From: Phocoena phocoena
Taxonomy: Eukaryota > Chordata > Mammalia > Artiodactyla > Phocoenidae
Length of the DNA: 64,000 nt
Assembly: GCF_963924675.1 (NCBI RefSeq)
Contig: NC_089225.1
Location: forward strand, 84,417,951-84,481,950
Direction: 5' to 3'
In this document: positions 1 through 11,130 of the stretch, piece after piece
How the letters are laid out: each line of letters begins with the position of its first letter
Numbering within the stretch: position 1 is the first letter of the stretch
The notes under the pieces: model-generated
What the model was told of the DNA's origin: nothing
The model's input: only the letters and a program-made list of their open reading frames with translations
Databases searched by the model: none
Program-made: the position numbers and the translations under genes

Positions 1-1231
1 AGATGGCTCTAGTAGCACTTAGTTGTCTTTAATTTCACTCAAAACAGTTTTGTTAGATTGTATGTGACAGCTGTCATATTAGCATGCAGTTAAAAAAAGA
101 CATATCAAAATTGGTCCATTTTTGTGCAGCCATTTTAATATTGAAGATAGAAAAAAAAGCAACATTTTTGGCATATTACGCTTTATTATTTCAAGAAAGG
201 TAGACATGCAAAAAAAAGATTTGTGCGGTGTATGGAGAAGGTGCTATGACTGATCGAACGTGTCAAAGTGGTTTGCAAAGTTTTGTGCTGGAGATTTCTA
301 GCTGAATGATGCTCCATGGTCGGGTAGCCCAGTTGAAGTTGAGAGCGATCAAATCGAGACATTAATTGAGAGCAATTAATGTTATATCACGTGGGAGGGG
401 AGATAGCCGACATAGTCAAAATATCTGAATCAAGCCTTGAAAATCATTTGCACCAGCTTGGCTATGTTCATTGCTTTGATGTTTGGTTTCCACATAAGTT
501 AAGCAAAAAAAACCTTCTAGACCATATTTCTGCAAGCAATTCTCTACTTAAATGTAATGAAAACCTTCCATTTGTAAAACAAAGTGTGATGGGCGATGAA
601 AAGTGGATACTGTAGTAATGTGGAATGGAAGAGATCGTGGGGCAAGTGAAATGAACCACCACCAACCACTCCAAAGGCCGGTCTTCATCCAAAGAAGTTG
701 ATGTGTATATGGTGGGATTGGAAGGGAGTTCTCTATTATGAACTCCTTCTGGAAAACGAAATGATTAATTCCAACAAGTACTGCTCCCAGTTAGCCCAAC
801 TGAAAGCAGCACCTGATGAAAAGTGTCCAGAATTAGTCAACAGAAAATGCGTAATCTTCCATCAGGATAACACAAGACCACATGTTTCTCTGATGACCAG
901 ACAAAGACTGTTACAGCTTGGCTGGGAAGTTCTGATTCATCTGCTGTATTCACCAGACATTGCACCTTTGGATTTCCATTTATTTCAGTCTTTACAAAAT
1001 TCTCTTAATGGAAAAAATTTCAAACCCCTGGAAGACTGTAAAAGGCATTTGGAATAGTTCTTTGCTCAAAAAGATAACAAGTTTTGGGAAGACGGAATTA
1101 TGAAGTTGCCTGAAAAATGGCAGAAGGTAGTGGAACAAAAGGGTGGATACGTTGTTCAAAAAAGTTCTTGGTGAAAATGAAAAATGTCTTTTTAGTTAAA
1201 AACTAAAGGCACTTTTTTGGCCAACCCAATA
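1..1231 (+). mobile_element. Mariner DNA transposon, cetartiodactyl (bovine Mar1-like) type, 5' tip outside window
   Basis: The right end, at 1211-1231, reads ACTTTTTTGGCCAACCCAATA, the inverted terminal repeat of the mariner family I know from cattle. It ends in the TA that mariners duplicate. Upstream, the 5' leader and the transposase region follow that family over the whole length. The left terminal repeat is not seen because the window begins inside the element. The copy is clearly dead: the transposase is broken by stops and small indels. It is an insertion in a PARD3B intron, in the same orientation as the gene. Confidence 0.88.
146..1172 (+). pseudogene. Mariner transposase remnant (DD34D)
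   Basis: Cut-and-paste transposase relic of the Tc1/mariner superfamily. Open pieces lie at 379-615 and 698-1057. The first ends in the GDEKW motif that carries the first catalytic Asp; the second has WWDWKG, then HQDN with the second Asp, then SPDIAPLDFH with the third Asp. Exactly 34 residues separate the last two Asp residues, the mariner DD34D spacing. A stop directly after GDEKW..L (about 613-615) and frame changes on both sides break the gene. The N-terminal DNA-binding part (about 146-378) is not open, and its probable start codon is mutated. Boundaries are approximate. Confidence 0.85.
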
Positions 1232-3280
1232 CAACCTAATATACATTTTGTATATATAACATTTACATTTGTGTTATATATATATATATGATGAATAAAC
1301 ATATCATTTATATAAAATAAGTTATGGACATGTCAAATTGCTAGGACTGAAACATCTTGGGGTAGGATCTATGAAGCCAACTGAGATATTTCCCATGGCA
1401 CGGCATTGCCCAAGGTATAAAGAAAATATATTAGATCAAGCTTAAATAACAGTGCTTGACTACCAAAATGGATGTTCATCTCATGTGTGCGTATCAGATA
1501 CAACTTGTTTTTACTTTAGTACAGATATTCGTGTTCTAAAAAGTCAAAACAAATATTCTGAAATTATGCCCAGAATTTTATTTTATAATTTACATGATGT
1601 TTATGTATGAGCACCAGGCACATAACCTAGCATTCAAGTCTTCTCTGTATAATTTTTCTGTTACTCTCATTCTAAAATTCATATGCAATTTCAAAGGAAA
1701 CTTGCAGTTGGCTTTTCAGAATGCAAATCTTGTTATAAAATACACCTGAGTTTTGGAACCATAACTCAATTGTAATTAAAATTTTGTAGGCAAGTGTTTT
1801 CAAATGTGGCTAAAATGCATTGGGGTGGGGAATCAAGGCCATGTATCTTCACCTGTAAGTCAAAGCGAGCCATCTACAGATAACACCTATTTCAGTTCTC
1901 ATCTGAGAGATGAAAAACTGAGCAGTAAAGCTGTTTTTAATATCGTTTTATAGCTGTGCATGACTAGGGAATAGTGATGAGAATGTGGGTAACGTTTTCT
2001 TCCAAAAAGTTTCACCATGAGTGTTAAGTTTATTTGGAGATGTATAACTTAATGAGGCTACGTCATGAATACACTTTCCTGTACGAAATCGGTGACTTAT
2101 ACCCACAGTGAACGTTGAAACGACAGCCTGGTGCCAACACCGGGATCACACTGGAGAGAGAGGGCTGCCCTGCCTGGTACTTGGCCCCTTCCATGCAGCC
2201 TGTCGTGAGCACTCCTGCTAACTAAATGTGAACACCTTTACTTTCCAGCTGCTGCTAATTGGTTTGGGAGTATTTATGTAAGTGTTGATTTTAAAGCTAA
2301 AAATAGCACAGTGATGTTTAAATCCAACTCATTCTGGCTGTCAGAAATGCTCCCATGATCCTGAAAGTGTTGCTAAAAATGTTCACGTTTTAAAAATTGT
2401 AGTAATTAAACTTGTCTGTTGTGAGAGCTACATATGATACGTTCCCTGCTCTGATAATCAAAGAGGTAAAGGACAAGCTTCTTAAAGGTCTCTGCCTGGC
2501 TGGCAAGACATGACCTCCTGCTGAACTTTATTAGGGAGCAAAGTATTGTAATGTGAGCAAAAGGAAGAGACAAAGTAAATTTCAACATAGCTTTATACCC
2601 TTGTATTCTATGCAACTGATCAGATCTATTTTAAGTTAACATTAAAAATAGAAATTATAATAATTTTACCAATAAGATTAAGCATAGAGCTTGCCAAACC
2701 ATAGTATTTTCTGGAGACAAATTTGAGGATTTGAAATCACGTAATTAATATTTCTCAAATCTAAACTGAAGAAATATAGTGACTGTTCAGCATCTGTTGT
2801 TTATACCCTAGCTCTTCATAATGAGATGATTTTTACCCCTTTATTCCCAAATTTAAAAGTCATGATTTTACAGATTTGGCTCAAAGTTATTCAAATAAGC
2901 TATGAGAAAAAATATATATAATTTTTATTTTTAGCTTTGTGTGATTTTGTGACTCTTCTTTTCATCCTGTTATTTGGTGAAGGAAAAGCCTAAGTGCTCT
3001 TAAATTATGGCATATCATTTATTTGGTAATTTTTGGGAAAAGTGATTTTTATGGACCCTGTCAAGAAATAAGCTGTCTTTGTCTAAGTCTTGAAGCACTG
3101 CACTGCTACAGTATTGTTGAAGTCAGTTGGGAGTTGACTTTGTGTCCTTGTAGGATGTCCTAAGCATCTGTCTGCCTGCCCCATCTCTAGAGAGTATCAA
3201 AGAATTCTTTTACTTCAATATATAGAAATGATTTTGGCAAGTGACAAACACTGCCCATTAGTTGAGATGATAAACTATAG
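1232..3280. other. Intron sequence, nothing recognised
   Basis: AT-rich intron DNA with only short chance open frames. A short TA run lies at about 1277-1290, just beyond the mariner. I see no gene or recognisable repeat in the rest. Confidence 0.6.
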
Positions 3281-3290
3281 TTACTACCCT

Positions 3291-3506
3291 TTTTTTTTTT
3301 TTTTTTTCTTTTTTGCGGTACGTGGGCCTCTCACTGTTGTGGCCTCTCCCGTTGCATAGCACAGGCTCTGGACGCGCAGGCTCAGCGGCCATGGCTCACG
3401 CGCCCAGCCGCTCTGCGGCATGTGGGATCTTCCCGGACTTGGGTTACGAACCCGTGTCCCCTGCATCGGCAGGCGGACTCTCAACCACTGTGCCACCAGG
3501 GAAGCT
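3291..3506 (-). mobile_element. CHR-family tRNA-derived SINE, minus strand
   Basis: Reverse-strand copy of the cetacean SINE: a T run at 3289-3307 is its poly-A tail, and the tRNA-like head (A box, then B box) lies at the right end before GGGAAGCT. A likely target duplication is TTACTACCCTTTT at 3281-3293 and TAACTACCCTTTT at 3521-3533. The right copy lies 14 T-rich bases beyond the SINE head. Open frames across it (for example 3313-3813) are SINE artefacts. Confidence 0.9.
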
Positions 3507-3559
3507 TATTTTGTTTTTTTTAACTACCCTTTTTGATAGCTGTGGCAAGCAGAGTTTTT

Positions 3560-3762
3560 TTTTTTTTTTTGTGGTACGCGGGCCTCTCACTGCTGTGGCC
3601 TCTCCCATTGCGGAGCACAGGCTCCGGACGCGCAGGCCCAGCGGCCATGGCTCACGGACCCAGCCTCTCCGTGGCATGTGGGATCTTCCCGGACTGGGGC
3701 ACGAACCCGCGTCCCCTGCATCGGCAGGCGGACTCTCAACCACTGCGCCACCAGGGAAGCCC
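3560..3762 (-). mobile_element. CHR-family SINE, minus strand, second of a close pair
   Basis: Same SINE family and orientation as its neighbour 53 bases to the left. It is flanked by a perfect 15-base target duplication, GCAAGCAGAGTTTTT, at 3545-3559 and 3763-3777, which proves an independent insertion rather than a tandem duplication. The poly-A tail appears as the T run from 3560. Confidence 0.93.
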
Positions 3763-3777
3763 GCAAGCAGAGTTTTT

Positions 3778-4287
3778 GATGCAGCTTTTAAAATAGTAGA
3801 ACTTTTGTCTTAGACACATAAGTCTGTGAATGTGTGTTTTTTCTTTAAGTCTGTAGTGATTGACATGATTGCTATATAAGTGTAGTCAGTTCAGAATTAC
3901 CCTTGAGCAGATTATCACATTGCAATTGGGCCAGTATTGCTTTCAAATTCTAATTGACATTTTCACATACTCAGAGCATTAGGTACTTTGTTGACATAAA
4001 TAAAACCTTTACTTACTACCTAACCAGAACTAGAAAAAATTCCTTTGAACCTTGCGGAGCGTTGATTTGAACCAGAAAATATGTTATTTTCTTACCTTGG
4101 CATGGGATCAACAAGAAAATTACAGCTGGGGTAAGGAGCAGAGTCACAAATACAGTTAAAACCTTATAACAAACATCCCAGTTTTTTCTTTGACATTCCG
4201 AGGATGTATGTCCATATAGTATTACAAAGCCAAAAAAGAATATTTGTTTTAATAACTGCCACTGTTAACTGTTCATAGACTAGACTT
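3778..4287. other. Intron sequence, nothing recognised
   Basis: AT-rich intron DNA between the SINE pair and the old L1. No gene or repeat recognised. Confidence 0.6.
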
Positions 4288-6235
4288 ATTTTGTTAAGAT
4301 GGTAATACTCTCTAAATTAAGCAACAGATTCAATGTGATCCTTATCAAAATCCAGCTAGCACTTTTGCGAAACTTGATGCTCAGATTCTAAAATTCATAT
4401 GAAAATGCAAAGAACCCAGAATACTCAGAACAAACTTAAAAAAATAATTGGAGAATTCTTACCTCCTGATTCCAAAACTTAGTACAAAGCTACAGTAATC
4501 AAGACTGTGTAGTACTGGCAAAAGGATACAAATATAGATCAATAGAATAAAATTGAGAGTCCAGAAATAAACCCTTGCATTTTTGGTCAGTTGAGTTTTG
4601 GTAAGGGTGTTAATACAACTCAGTGCAGAAAGAATAGTCTTTTCAACAGATGGTGCTGGTACAACTAAATCTCCACATGTGAAGAATGAAGTTGGACCCC
4701 CTACCTCACACAGTGTACAAAAATTAACTAGAAATGATGATAGGCCTAAATGTAAGAGCTAACACTGTAGAACACTTAGGAAAACATATAGGAGTAAATC
4801 CTTGTGACCTTGTGTTAGGCAGTATTTCTTAGATACAACACTGAAACACAAGGAACTAAAGAAAAAATAAATAGAACTTCATTAAAATTAGAAACTTTTG
4901 TGCTTCAAAGGGCCTATCAAGATAGTGAAAACACAGCCCATAGAATGGGAGAAGATTTAGAAATCGTATACGTAAGGAATTTGTATATGGAATGTTTAGG
5001 AAACTCTTACAACTCAATAATAAAAATACAAATAATTAGGCATTTCTTCAAAGAAGATATACAAATGTCCAACAGTCTCATGACAAGTTGCTCAGCATCA
5101 TTAATCATTAGGGAAATGCAAATCATTAGTCATTAGATATATGCAAAACAAAAACCACTTCACACCCACTATGATGGCTAAATTGTTTTTGAAAAAAGGA
5201 AAATAACAAGTGTTGGTGAAGATTTTGAGAAATTGGAACCCTCATATATTACTGATGGGAATGCAAAATTGTGCAGATGTTTTGGAAATACTATAGCAGT
5301 CCCTCAAAATGTTAAACATAGAGTTAAGATATGGCCCAACAATTCCACTCCTAGGTGTATACCTGAGAGAAATGAAGAACATCTGGCCATGCAAGAATTT
5401 CTCATTCTTAGCATTATTTCACAATTGAACACTTTCAAATATTCGTGGCAGCATAATTCATAATCATAAGCAAAAGTGGAAAACAACCCAAATGCCCATA
5501 GAGTGATGCATGGGTAAACAGAATGTGGTACATCCATACAGTGGAATATTATTTGACAAAAAAATGGAATGAAATACTGATACATGCCACAACATGGGAG
5601 GGTCTTAAGCACATCATGTTAAGTGATAGAAGCCACATATCTTATGATTCTGTTTATATAAAATGTTCAGAATAGGTAAATCCTCATCGACAGGGCTTCC
5701 CTGGTTGCGCAGTGGTTAAGAATCCACCTGCCAATGCAGGGACTGGGTTCGAGCCCTGGTCCTGGAAGATCCCACATGCCGCGGAGCAACTAAGCCCTCA
5801 CGCCACAGTTACTGAGCCTGCGCTCTAGAGCCCGCGAGCCACAACTACTGAGCCTAGAGCCCGTGCACCGCAACAAGAGAAGCCACTTCAGTGAGAAGCC
5901 CGCGCACCACAACCAAGAGCAACTAGAGGAAGCCTGCGTGCAGCAACAAAGAACCAACCCAGCCATAAACAAACAAATAAATAAATAAATTTTATTTAAA
6001 AAAAAAATCCTTAGCGACAGAAAGTAAATGATTGCCATGGGCTGTGGGAAGCAGAAAACATGGGGAGTGCTGGCTAATGAGTATGGGGTTTCTTTGTGGG
6101 GTTTTGAAATTGTTCTAAAATTACGTAGTGGTGATGGTTGCAGAACTCTGTGAATAAGTGAAAAAGGACTGCACTGTACTTTTTCAAAGGGTGGGTTTAA
6201 TGTTATATGAAGCATATATTAATGAAGCTTTTATA
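4288..6235 (+). mobile_element. Old L1 (L1M-type) 3' half, interrupted by a SINE
   Basis: The strand follows the end of L1 ORF2 and the 3' UTR. Recognisable landmarks are the stretch around 4480-4510 (TACAAAGCTACAGTAATCAA), the FKEDIQM-like stretch in the frame 4900-5136, and the run around 5480-5620 that in L1 encodes the last ORF2 residues. It is far more diverged than the two long L1 copies in the window, with stops and indels throughout, so it is an old insertion. A SINE at 5693-6005 splits its 3' UTR. The left limit is approximate. Confidence 0.8.
5693..6005 (+). mobile_element. CHR-family SINE, long variant, inside old L1
   Basis: It begins GGGCTTCCCTGGTTGCGCAG with tRNA-like A and B boxes (the B box near GGTTCGAGCCC), followed by a longer tRNA-unrelated body than in the short copies, and ends in a TAAA-rich tail. 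It sits between imperfect target copies AATCCTCATCGACA (5679-5692) and AATCCTTAGCGACA (about 6006-6019) within the L1 3' UTR. It therefore inserted after the L1. The differences between the two target copies suggest considerable age. Confidence 0.9.
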
Positions 6236-7207
6236 AGAGAAAAAGTAGTGGATCTTAAAGCCCCAGTCAAGCCTTTAGATGATTGCAGCTGCAGCCCTGC
6301 TGACACCTTGACTGCAACCTTATGAGAGATTCTACCCTACAGCTGCCCAGCCAAGCCACTTCTAAATCTCTCACAGAAACTCTGGGAGATAATGTTTTCT
6401 AGCCATTTAATTTTGAATTTATTGCACGATATTAGGAAGCTAATAGAATGCCATTCAGCTTATTTACTCATTAACATTCACTAAATCAATTCTGTGTGTT
6501 GTGTGCTTAATGTAGAGAGGACTAGATACAGCCTCACCCTTCATGGAACTCCCTCTTGTGAGAGAGAGGGATGAGAAAGTCAGTGATTTTGATTTTGACC
6601 TAAATGCAGTCATCAAATGTTCTGTCATGTGCAATAGTCACGAGTATGTATATTTTGTTAAATTGTCTCTTCAGGTATTTTTGTAACCTGCCCAACCCTG
6701 TGACCTTTCAGTGTAAGCAGACATCCAGCCCTTCATAATAAGGTGAATGTTTGAAAGCTTTCAAAGACATTAATCTTTTAAGATTTAGTACCTTAAACTA
6801 AAAAGCATCCTCTAACTTTTTGGATTTTTTTTTTTCTTTCTTTATCCTCATGAAGACGAAAAAGCGAATACATTTTTTAAATCTAGTGTAGATCAAGTGC
6901 TTCCCAAAACTACCAACCCCTAGGTGAAATGTTGCTCTTCAATCTAAAAATGAAATAATTTTTTTAAATCAGTTCACAATGACACACTGCTTAAGTTGTG
7001 CCTCTCTGTCTTGTTTTCTTCAAAATATTAACCTAATTCCTTTATGTCCAGCCTTTTAACTCATCTATTGTATTTTTTGGTTGAAATGGTACGTTTAGAT
7101 TCATGAATGCTCCATGTAGTTTGTTCCAGTGAAACCTGAGTTTGTAATGAGCGCTATCTGTGACTCTGCTTCTGAAGAGTGATGTGTCTGCAGAATTACT
7201 CTGTTAA
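6236..7207. other. Intron sequence, nothing recognised
   Basis: AT-rich intron DNA with no gene, no long open frame and no repeat that I recognise. Confidence 0.55.
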
Positions 7208-7221
7208 AGTTCATTCCACAC

Positions 7222-7516
7222 GGGGAGTGGGAAGGGTAAGCTGGGACGAAGCGAGAGAGTGTCATGGACACATATACACTACCAAATGTAAAATAGATAG
7301 CTAGTGGGAAGCAGCCGCATAGCACAGGGAGATCAGCTCAGTGCTTTGTGACCACCTAGAGGGGTGGGTTAGAGAGGGTGGGAGGGAGACACAAGAGGGA
7401 GGAGATATGGGGATATACGTATATGTATAGCTGATTCATTTTGTTATAAAGCAGAAACTAACACACCAATGTAAAGCAATTATACTCCAATAAAGATGTT
7501 TAAAAAAAGAAAAAAA
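7222..7516 (+). mobile_element. 5'-truncated L1, 3' UTR only
   Basis: It matches the 3' UTR of the long L1 at about 17050-17356 and another copy at 42309-42634. Shared landmarks are GGTAAGCTGGGACGAAG, the CACTACCAAATGTA block, CAGCTCAGTGCTTTGTGACC, and a terminal AATAAAGATGTTT before the poly-A. A weak target duplication may be GTTCATTCC on the left (about 7209) and GTTCAGTTCC on the right (about 7518). It carries no coding sequence but does carry a sense-strand polyadenylation signal inside the host gene. Confidence 0.88.
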
Positions 7517-7532
7517 CGTTCAGTTCCAAAGC

Positions 7533-7998
7533 CTAACAGAGGACTAATGTCTTACTAAATGAGAATCTCAAGCGGGCTGGCTTTCTAGAATCCATCTCTC
7601 CTCTATGTAACACCCAGTTCAACTTTGCCACCATCCTGGAGGGCAGGACCTCTCTCGCCCTCTTACCTCTCTGCAGTAGAAGAGTGTTTACCATTTTAGA
7701 AGTTAAGTGGTTAATTTTAGGTTCTCTGTGCTGAAAATCATCCTCAGAATTAAAGTCATAAGGCAAAGTAAGAACTCCAGATTTCTTTTCCTGCACTAGT
7801 CCTGTCACACTTTTGATAGAAGTGACCTTGCCAGGTAACCTTTTTTTCATGAATTTTGCTTTCTTTACATTTTTAGTGTCACCAGGGAGATGCAAGCAAG
7901 TACAGTACATTAAAGCTAATACATCACTACCTGTCAATGGAACCTTCCCATTGGTACCCCTTTTCCTTGCTGATTTAAAACACTCAGTCCCAAAAGCT
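7533..7998 (-). pseudogene. Unidentified protein-like open frame, possible pseudogene fragment
   Basis: On the minus strand one frame is open for about 155 codons, from just after a stop near 7999 down to a stop at 7533. The product is basic and hydrophilic, with stretches such as VKKAKFMKKRLPGKV and LPYDFNSEDDFQHR that look more like a nuclear protein than random translation. No recognisable start begins it: the first ATG in frame is internal, and TTG at 7937 is unlikely to be used. I do not recognise the family. There is no T run at its low end to mark a poly-A tail, so a processed pseudogene is not proved. It may be chance. Confidence 0.3.
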
Positions 7999-8277
7999 TA
8001 TGGTTGAGTAGCAGGAAGCTAAATGATGTATTCCAAAGCTCTTAACATACTGCCTTGTGTAAATGGCCCGTTTGAGTATTTCAGAAACCAAACAGAAGAG
8101 AAAAGAACATTGAAGGCACTGAAAAGATTAACACCTGTTTCCAGTCTTCAAAGAAATTGGAGCACACTGTATATATCCAGAGTAAAACCATTTACTCTCT
8201 CCTGTTGAGACTTTTTATTCAAACCTTCAATTTTATGTGCATAACTTCCACATGCTTATGGGTTTGTTTCACTACAG

Positions 8278-8363
8278 AATTCCACACAGGACTTAGAAGA
8301 TGAAGTTATGAATGGTGTGCAGACAGAACTCTTGACATCGCCGAAAACAATGGATGCATTGAG
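8278..8363 (+). CDS. PARD3B: PARD3B coding exon, linker before PDZ1 (exon 1 of this window)
   Basis: An 86-base exon with acceptor TTTCACTACAG and donor GAG|GTATAT. Only one of the three frames is open, starting NSTQDLEDEVMNGV and ending in the first two bases of a Ser codon that the exon at 22811 completes. It covers residues 1-29 of the 309-residue stretch readable here: an acidic, probably disordered linker just before PDZ1. The donor has T rather than A or G at position +4 and lacks G at +5, so it is weaker than the other donors in the window. Because 86 is not a multiple of three, skipping this exon alone would shift the frame. Confidence 0.85.
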
Positions 8364-8879
8364 GTATATTCTACTTATGTGAATAAGAATATTTTATTTC
8401 AATTTAATGTTTGTTTTTTTTTTAAGTTTATAGTTTTTATTTTATAGGAAACATCAAGATAAGTAGAATACTTGAGTGAAACCTAATTCTAAAATTAATT
8501 GCTAAATTACTTTTTTCTCTCATTTTCTTTATATGATATGAGAACTTCCTGACAAACATGTATACAAATGAGCCTCAATGCTTCCAACTCTTCTGCAACC
8601 TGGATTTCTTAATTGCTTTTTTCTTCTCTTTGAACAACAGTTTAAAGTGAACATTTCAGCATTCATCGTGGTGCAGTGTTTTCCTTAGATGTCCGCTCCT
8701 TGAATATTACTGTGCCTTGTGTTTTAACAGTCTTGCAATATTTCACTCTGTGTATAAAATGAATCCAGCCTATCAACCTGGATTTTTCATGTTTTTAATG
8801 TGAGTAACTTCTTATACAAAGTTAGTTGCTGTCATGTTTACGGGCACTTGCTTTGCTCTGCGCTAATTTCCAGTTCATC
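8364..8879. other. Intron sequence, nothing recognised
   Basis: Start of the 14.4 kb intron after the first exon. It is AT-rich with no repeat recognised; a stretch near 8670-8770 weakly resembles an L2 3' end. Confidence 0.5.
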
Positions 8880-9090
8880 CCTGGCTACTGCCTGGGTTCA
8901 AATCCCAGCTCTGCTGCTTATTACTTCTAGGAGCTTAGGCAAGTTGCTCATCCATCTTTGCCTTAGTTTCTGGTCTGTAAAATGGAAATAATATTAAAAC
9001 CTTCTTCAGAGGGTTAGTATGAAGACAAAATTAGTTATCATGTGTAAAGTAATTTGAACAGTGCCTGAGTCAGAGTAAGTCCTGTTGCTA
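8880..9090 (+). repeat. MIR element, plus strand
   Basis: It follows the MIR core closely: CTGGGTTCAAATCCCAGCTC at 8891-8910, then a stretch like 'gcaagttgctca...ctgtaaaatggaaataat', then AACAGTGCCTGAGTCAGAGTAAG. MIR is an ancient mammal-wide tRNA-derived SINE, so this predates the cetaceans. Confidence 0.8.
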
Positions 9091-9091
9091 C

Positions 9092-9134
9092 CACTACCAT
9101 CAACATCATCATTATTATTATCATCATCATCATT
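9092..9134. repeat. ATC/ATT trinucleotide microsatellite
   Basis: Interrupted CATCATCATTATTATTATCATCATCATCAT run at the 3' end of the MIR, probably grown from the MIR tail. Confidence 0.8.
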
Positions 9135-9551
9135 TCTAAAGTTGCTTCAAAATTTGCATAAGTAATTTCATGTTTAATAGGCTGTTGGCTTTAGCCCTGA
9201 AAGGTGATGCTTTTGAGACTGATGGTCATTCATTCAGGCAGTCAACATACTCCTTTCATTCAGTCCAGTTATTAATAGGTGCCAAGCATGTTACATGGAA
9301 TTAGCTTAAAAACAAAATGTGTGGTCACCTTTTATCATGCTGCTTTACTGTGTGGATTTTCCTCAAGCTTATAATTTATGGCCATATGACATAGTTACTC
9401 TTTATTTAGATTGTGTTTGTTTGATTAATGAGCTGTGCAATATTTAAACTTTGGTACAGAAAATCTCCAGGGCACTGTCATTTTAGAAGCTTGATAAGAT
9501 TGTTTTTGGAGGTAGGCATAATGAATGTAATACTCTTACTCTGTTTGCCTT
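9135..9551. other. Intron sequence with a possible L2 fragment
   Basis: Nothing coding. About 9225-9295 weakly resembles the reverse of an L2 3' end (CATTCATTCA ... ATAGGTGCCAAGCATG). Confidence 0.4.
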
Positions 9552-9567
9552 TAATTTCACTTTTTTT

Positions 9568-9772
9568 TTTTTTTTTTTTTGTGGTACGCGGGCCTCTCAC
9601 TGTTGTGGCCTCTCCCGTTGCGGAGCACAGGCTCCGGACACGCAGGCTCAGCAGCCATGGCTCACGGGCCCAGCTGCTCCGCAACATGTGGGATCTTCCC
9701 GGACCGGGGCATGAACCCCTGTCCCCTGCATCAGCAGGCGGACTCTCAACCACTGCGCCACCAGGGAAGCCC
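9568..9772 (-). mobile_element. CHR-family SINE, minus strand
   Basis: Reverse-strand cetacean SINE with its T run first and tRNA-like head last. The target duplication TAATTTCACTTTTTTT lies at 9552-9567 and 9773-9788 and is perfect over 16 bases, so the boundaries are firm. Confidence 0.93.
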
Positions 9773-9788
9773 TAATTTCACTTTTTTT

Positions 9789-10753
9789 AATGTTAGCTTT
9801 TTGAAAAGTTTGCTAACATCTTGGCTAAGTATTACGTTGCTATAGAGTTAACAATTGTTTGGTTTACGGCTGCATGAACAAATTAGCTCAGCTTTCTCCA
9901 GATACAAGGAATTCAGAGAAATGGACTATAGGACTTTTAAGAAATAATATTCTTTAATGCAAATACATATGTGTATCTGTATAATTTGATTATCACAAGA
10001 GACTTTTTGCGTGAGTTTTATTATCACCTTTAGCAGGCTAAGGAGTTGCAACTCAGAGCGATTAACTTCTAGAGACCCAATCTACATTCACCACTCTTGT
10101 CTCCAAACCCTTTGACTCCAGTGTTACCTGTTGTGTGCACCTTCACTGATTCCTTGGTGTTTTATTTCATGATGCATAATCAGGGCTGAGAAACCTGATA
10201 TGGTGAGCACCAGTGTAGGAAAAATCATCTGAAATTAGTTTGAGGCCAAGATCAGAAAGTAGAGTGAATGCAAACTCCATTGCTTGCAGACACTCAGATG
10301 GGGGGAAGATGAGGATTTTAACAGTACGGAATGCAAAGCTGGGGCTGGGGGTGGAGGTGGGCAGAGTGGCAGGAAGCTTAGAGATTAAAATTCTAGGACA
10401 GGTCGTTGGTTCTAGCTGGTATGGGATGAGGAAGAAAGAATGGAAGGAAATTAGGAAGCCACTTACAGCTGAGTTACATCATCAGTTTTCTCCTAAGGCA
10501 ATGATAGTCTGATACCCCACAGAGCTTCGCCCAAGCATAGGACTTTGGACTCACTTCCATGCAGATGACATAGAAGCTAAGTAAATTACTGCAGAGTCCA
10601 TCTCAAAATGGCTTCAACCTGTTGTGATGTTTTAATTCCCCTAGCTATTGTTCAAGCCTTTGTTACTCTCTGTCAGACTATTGTAATAACCTACTAACTC
10701 TGCTCTTAAGTGTCAATCTATCCTTATTCTCATTGATCCCACATATCACTACT
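9789..10753. other. Intron sequence, possible MIR fragment
   Basis: Mostly unique intron. About 10020-10085 faintly resembles a reverse-strand MIR core. The frame at 10240-10512 has no recognisable homology and looks like chance. Confidence 0.45.
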
Positions 10754-10769
10754 GGATCAATTTTTTTTT

Positions 10770-11130
10770 CTTTTTTAAAATAAATTTATTTATTTTACAA
10801 ATTTTTTGGCTACGTTGGGTCTTTGTTGCTGCGCGCGGGCTTTCTCTAGTTGTGGCGAGCAGGGGCTGCTCTCGGTTGCGGTGCGTGGGCTTCTCATTTT
10901 GCTGGCTTGTCTTGTTGCAGAGCATGGGCTCTAGGCACGCAGGCTTCAGTAGTTGTGGCATGCGGGCTCAGTAGTTGTGGCTCGCGGGCTCTAGAACACA
11001 GGCTCAGTAATTGTGGCGCACGGATTTAGTTGCTCCGTGGCATGTGGTATCTTCCTGGACCAGGACTTGAACCCGTGTCTCCTGCGCTGGCAGGCGGATT
11101 CTTAACCACTGTGCCACCAGGGAAGTCCCA
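10770..11130 (-). mobile_element. CHR-family SINE, long variant, minus strand
   Basis: A reverse-strand copy of the longer SINE type also seen at 5693-6005. The AT-rich tail (AAATAAATTTATTTATTTT) lies at the left and the head (CCACCAGGGAAGTCC) at the right. Flanking copies GGATCAA-TTTTTT (from 10754) and GGATAAAGTTTTTT (from 11131) are an imperfect target duplication. This is probably one of the older SINE insertions in the window. Confidence 0.88.

Noticed and set aside
3313..3813. 166-codon + strand open frame
   Set aside because: It runs through two SINEs read backwards. The same amino-acid string recurs at every SINE in the window (9428, 43159, 56453, 62238 and others).
8023..8208. 61-codon + strand frame just before the first exon
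   Set aside because: It ends in a stop 70 bases before the exon and in a region without splice signals. It could share an origin with the minus-strand frame next to it but has no independent support.
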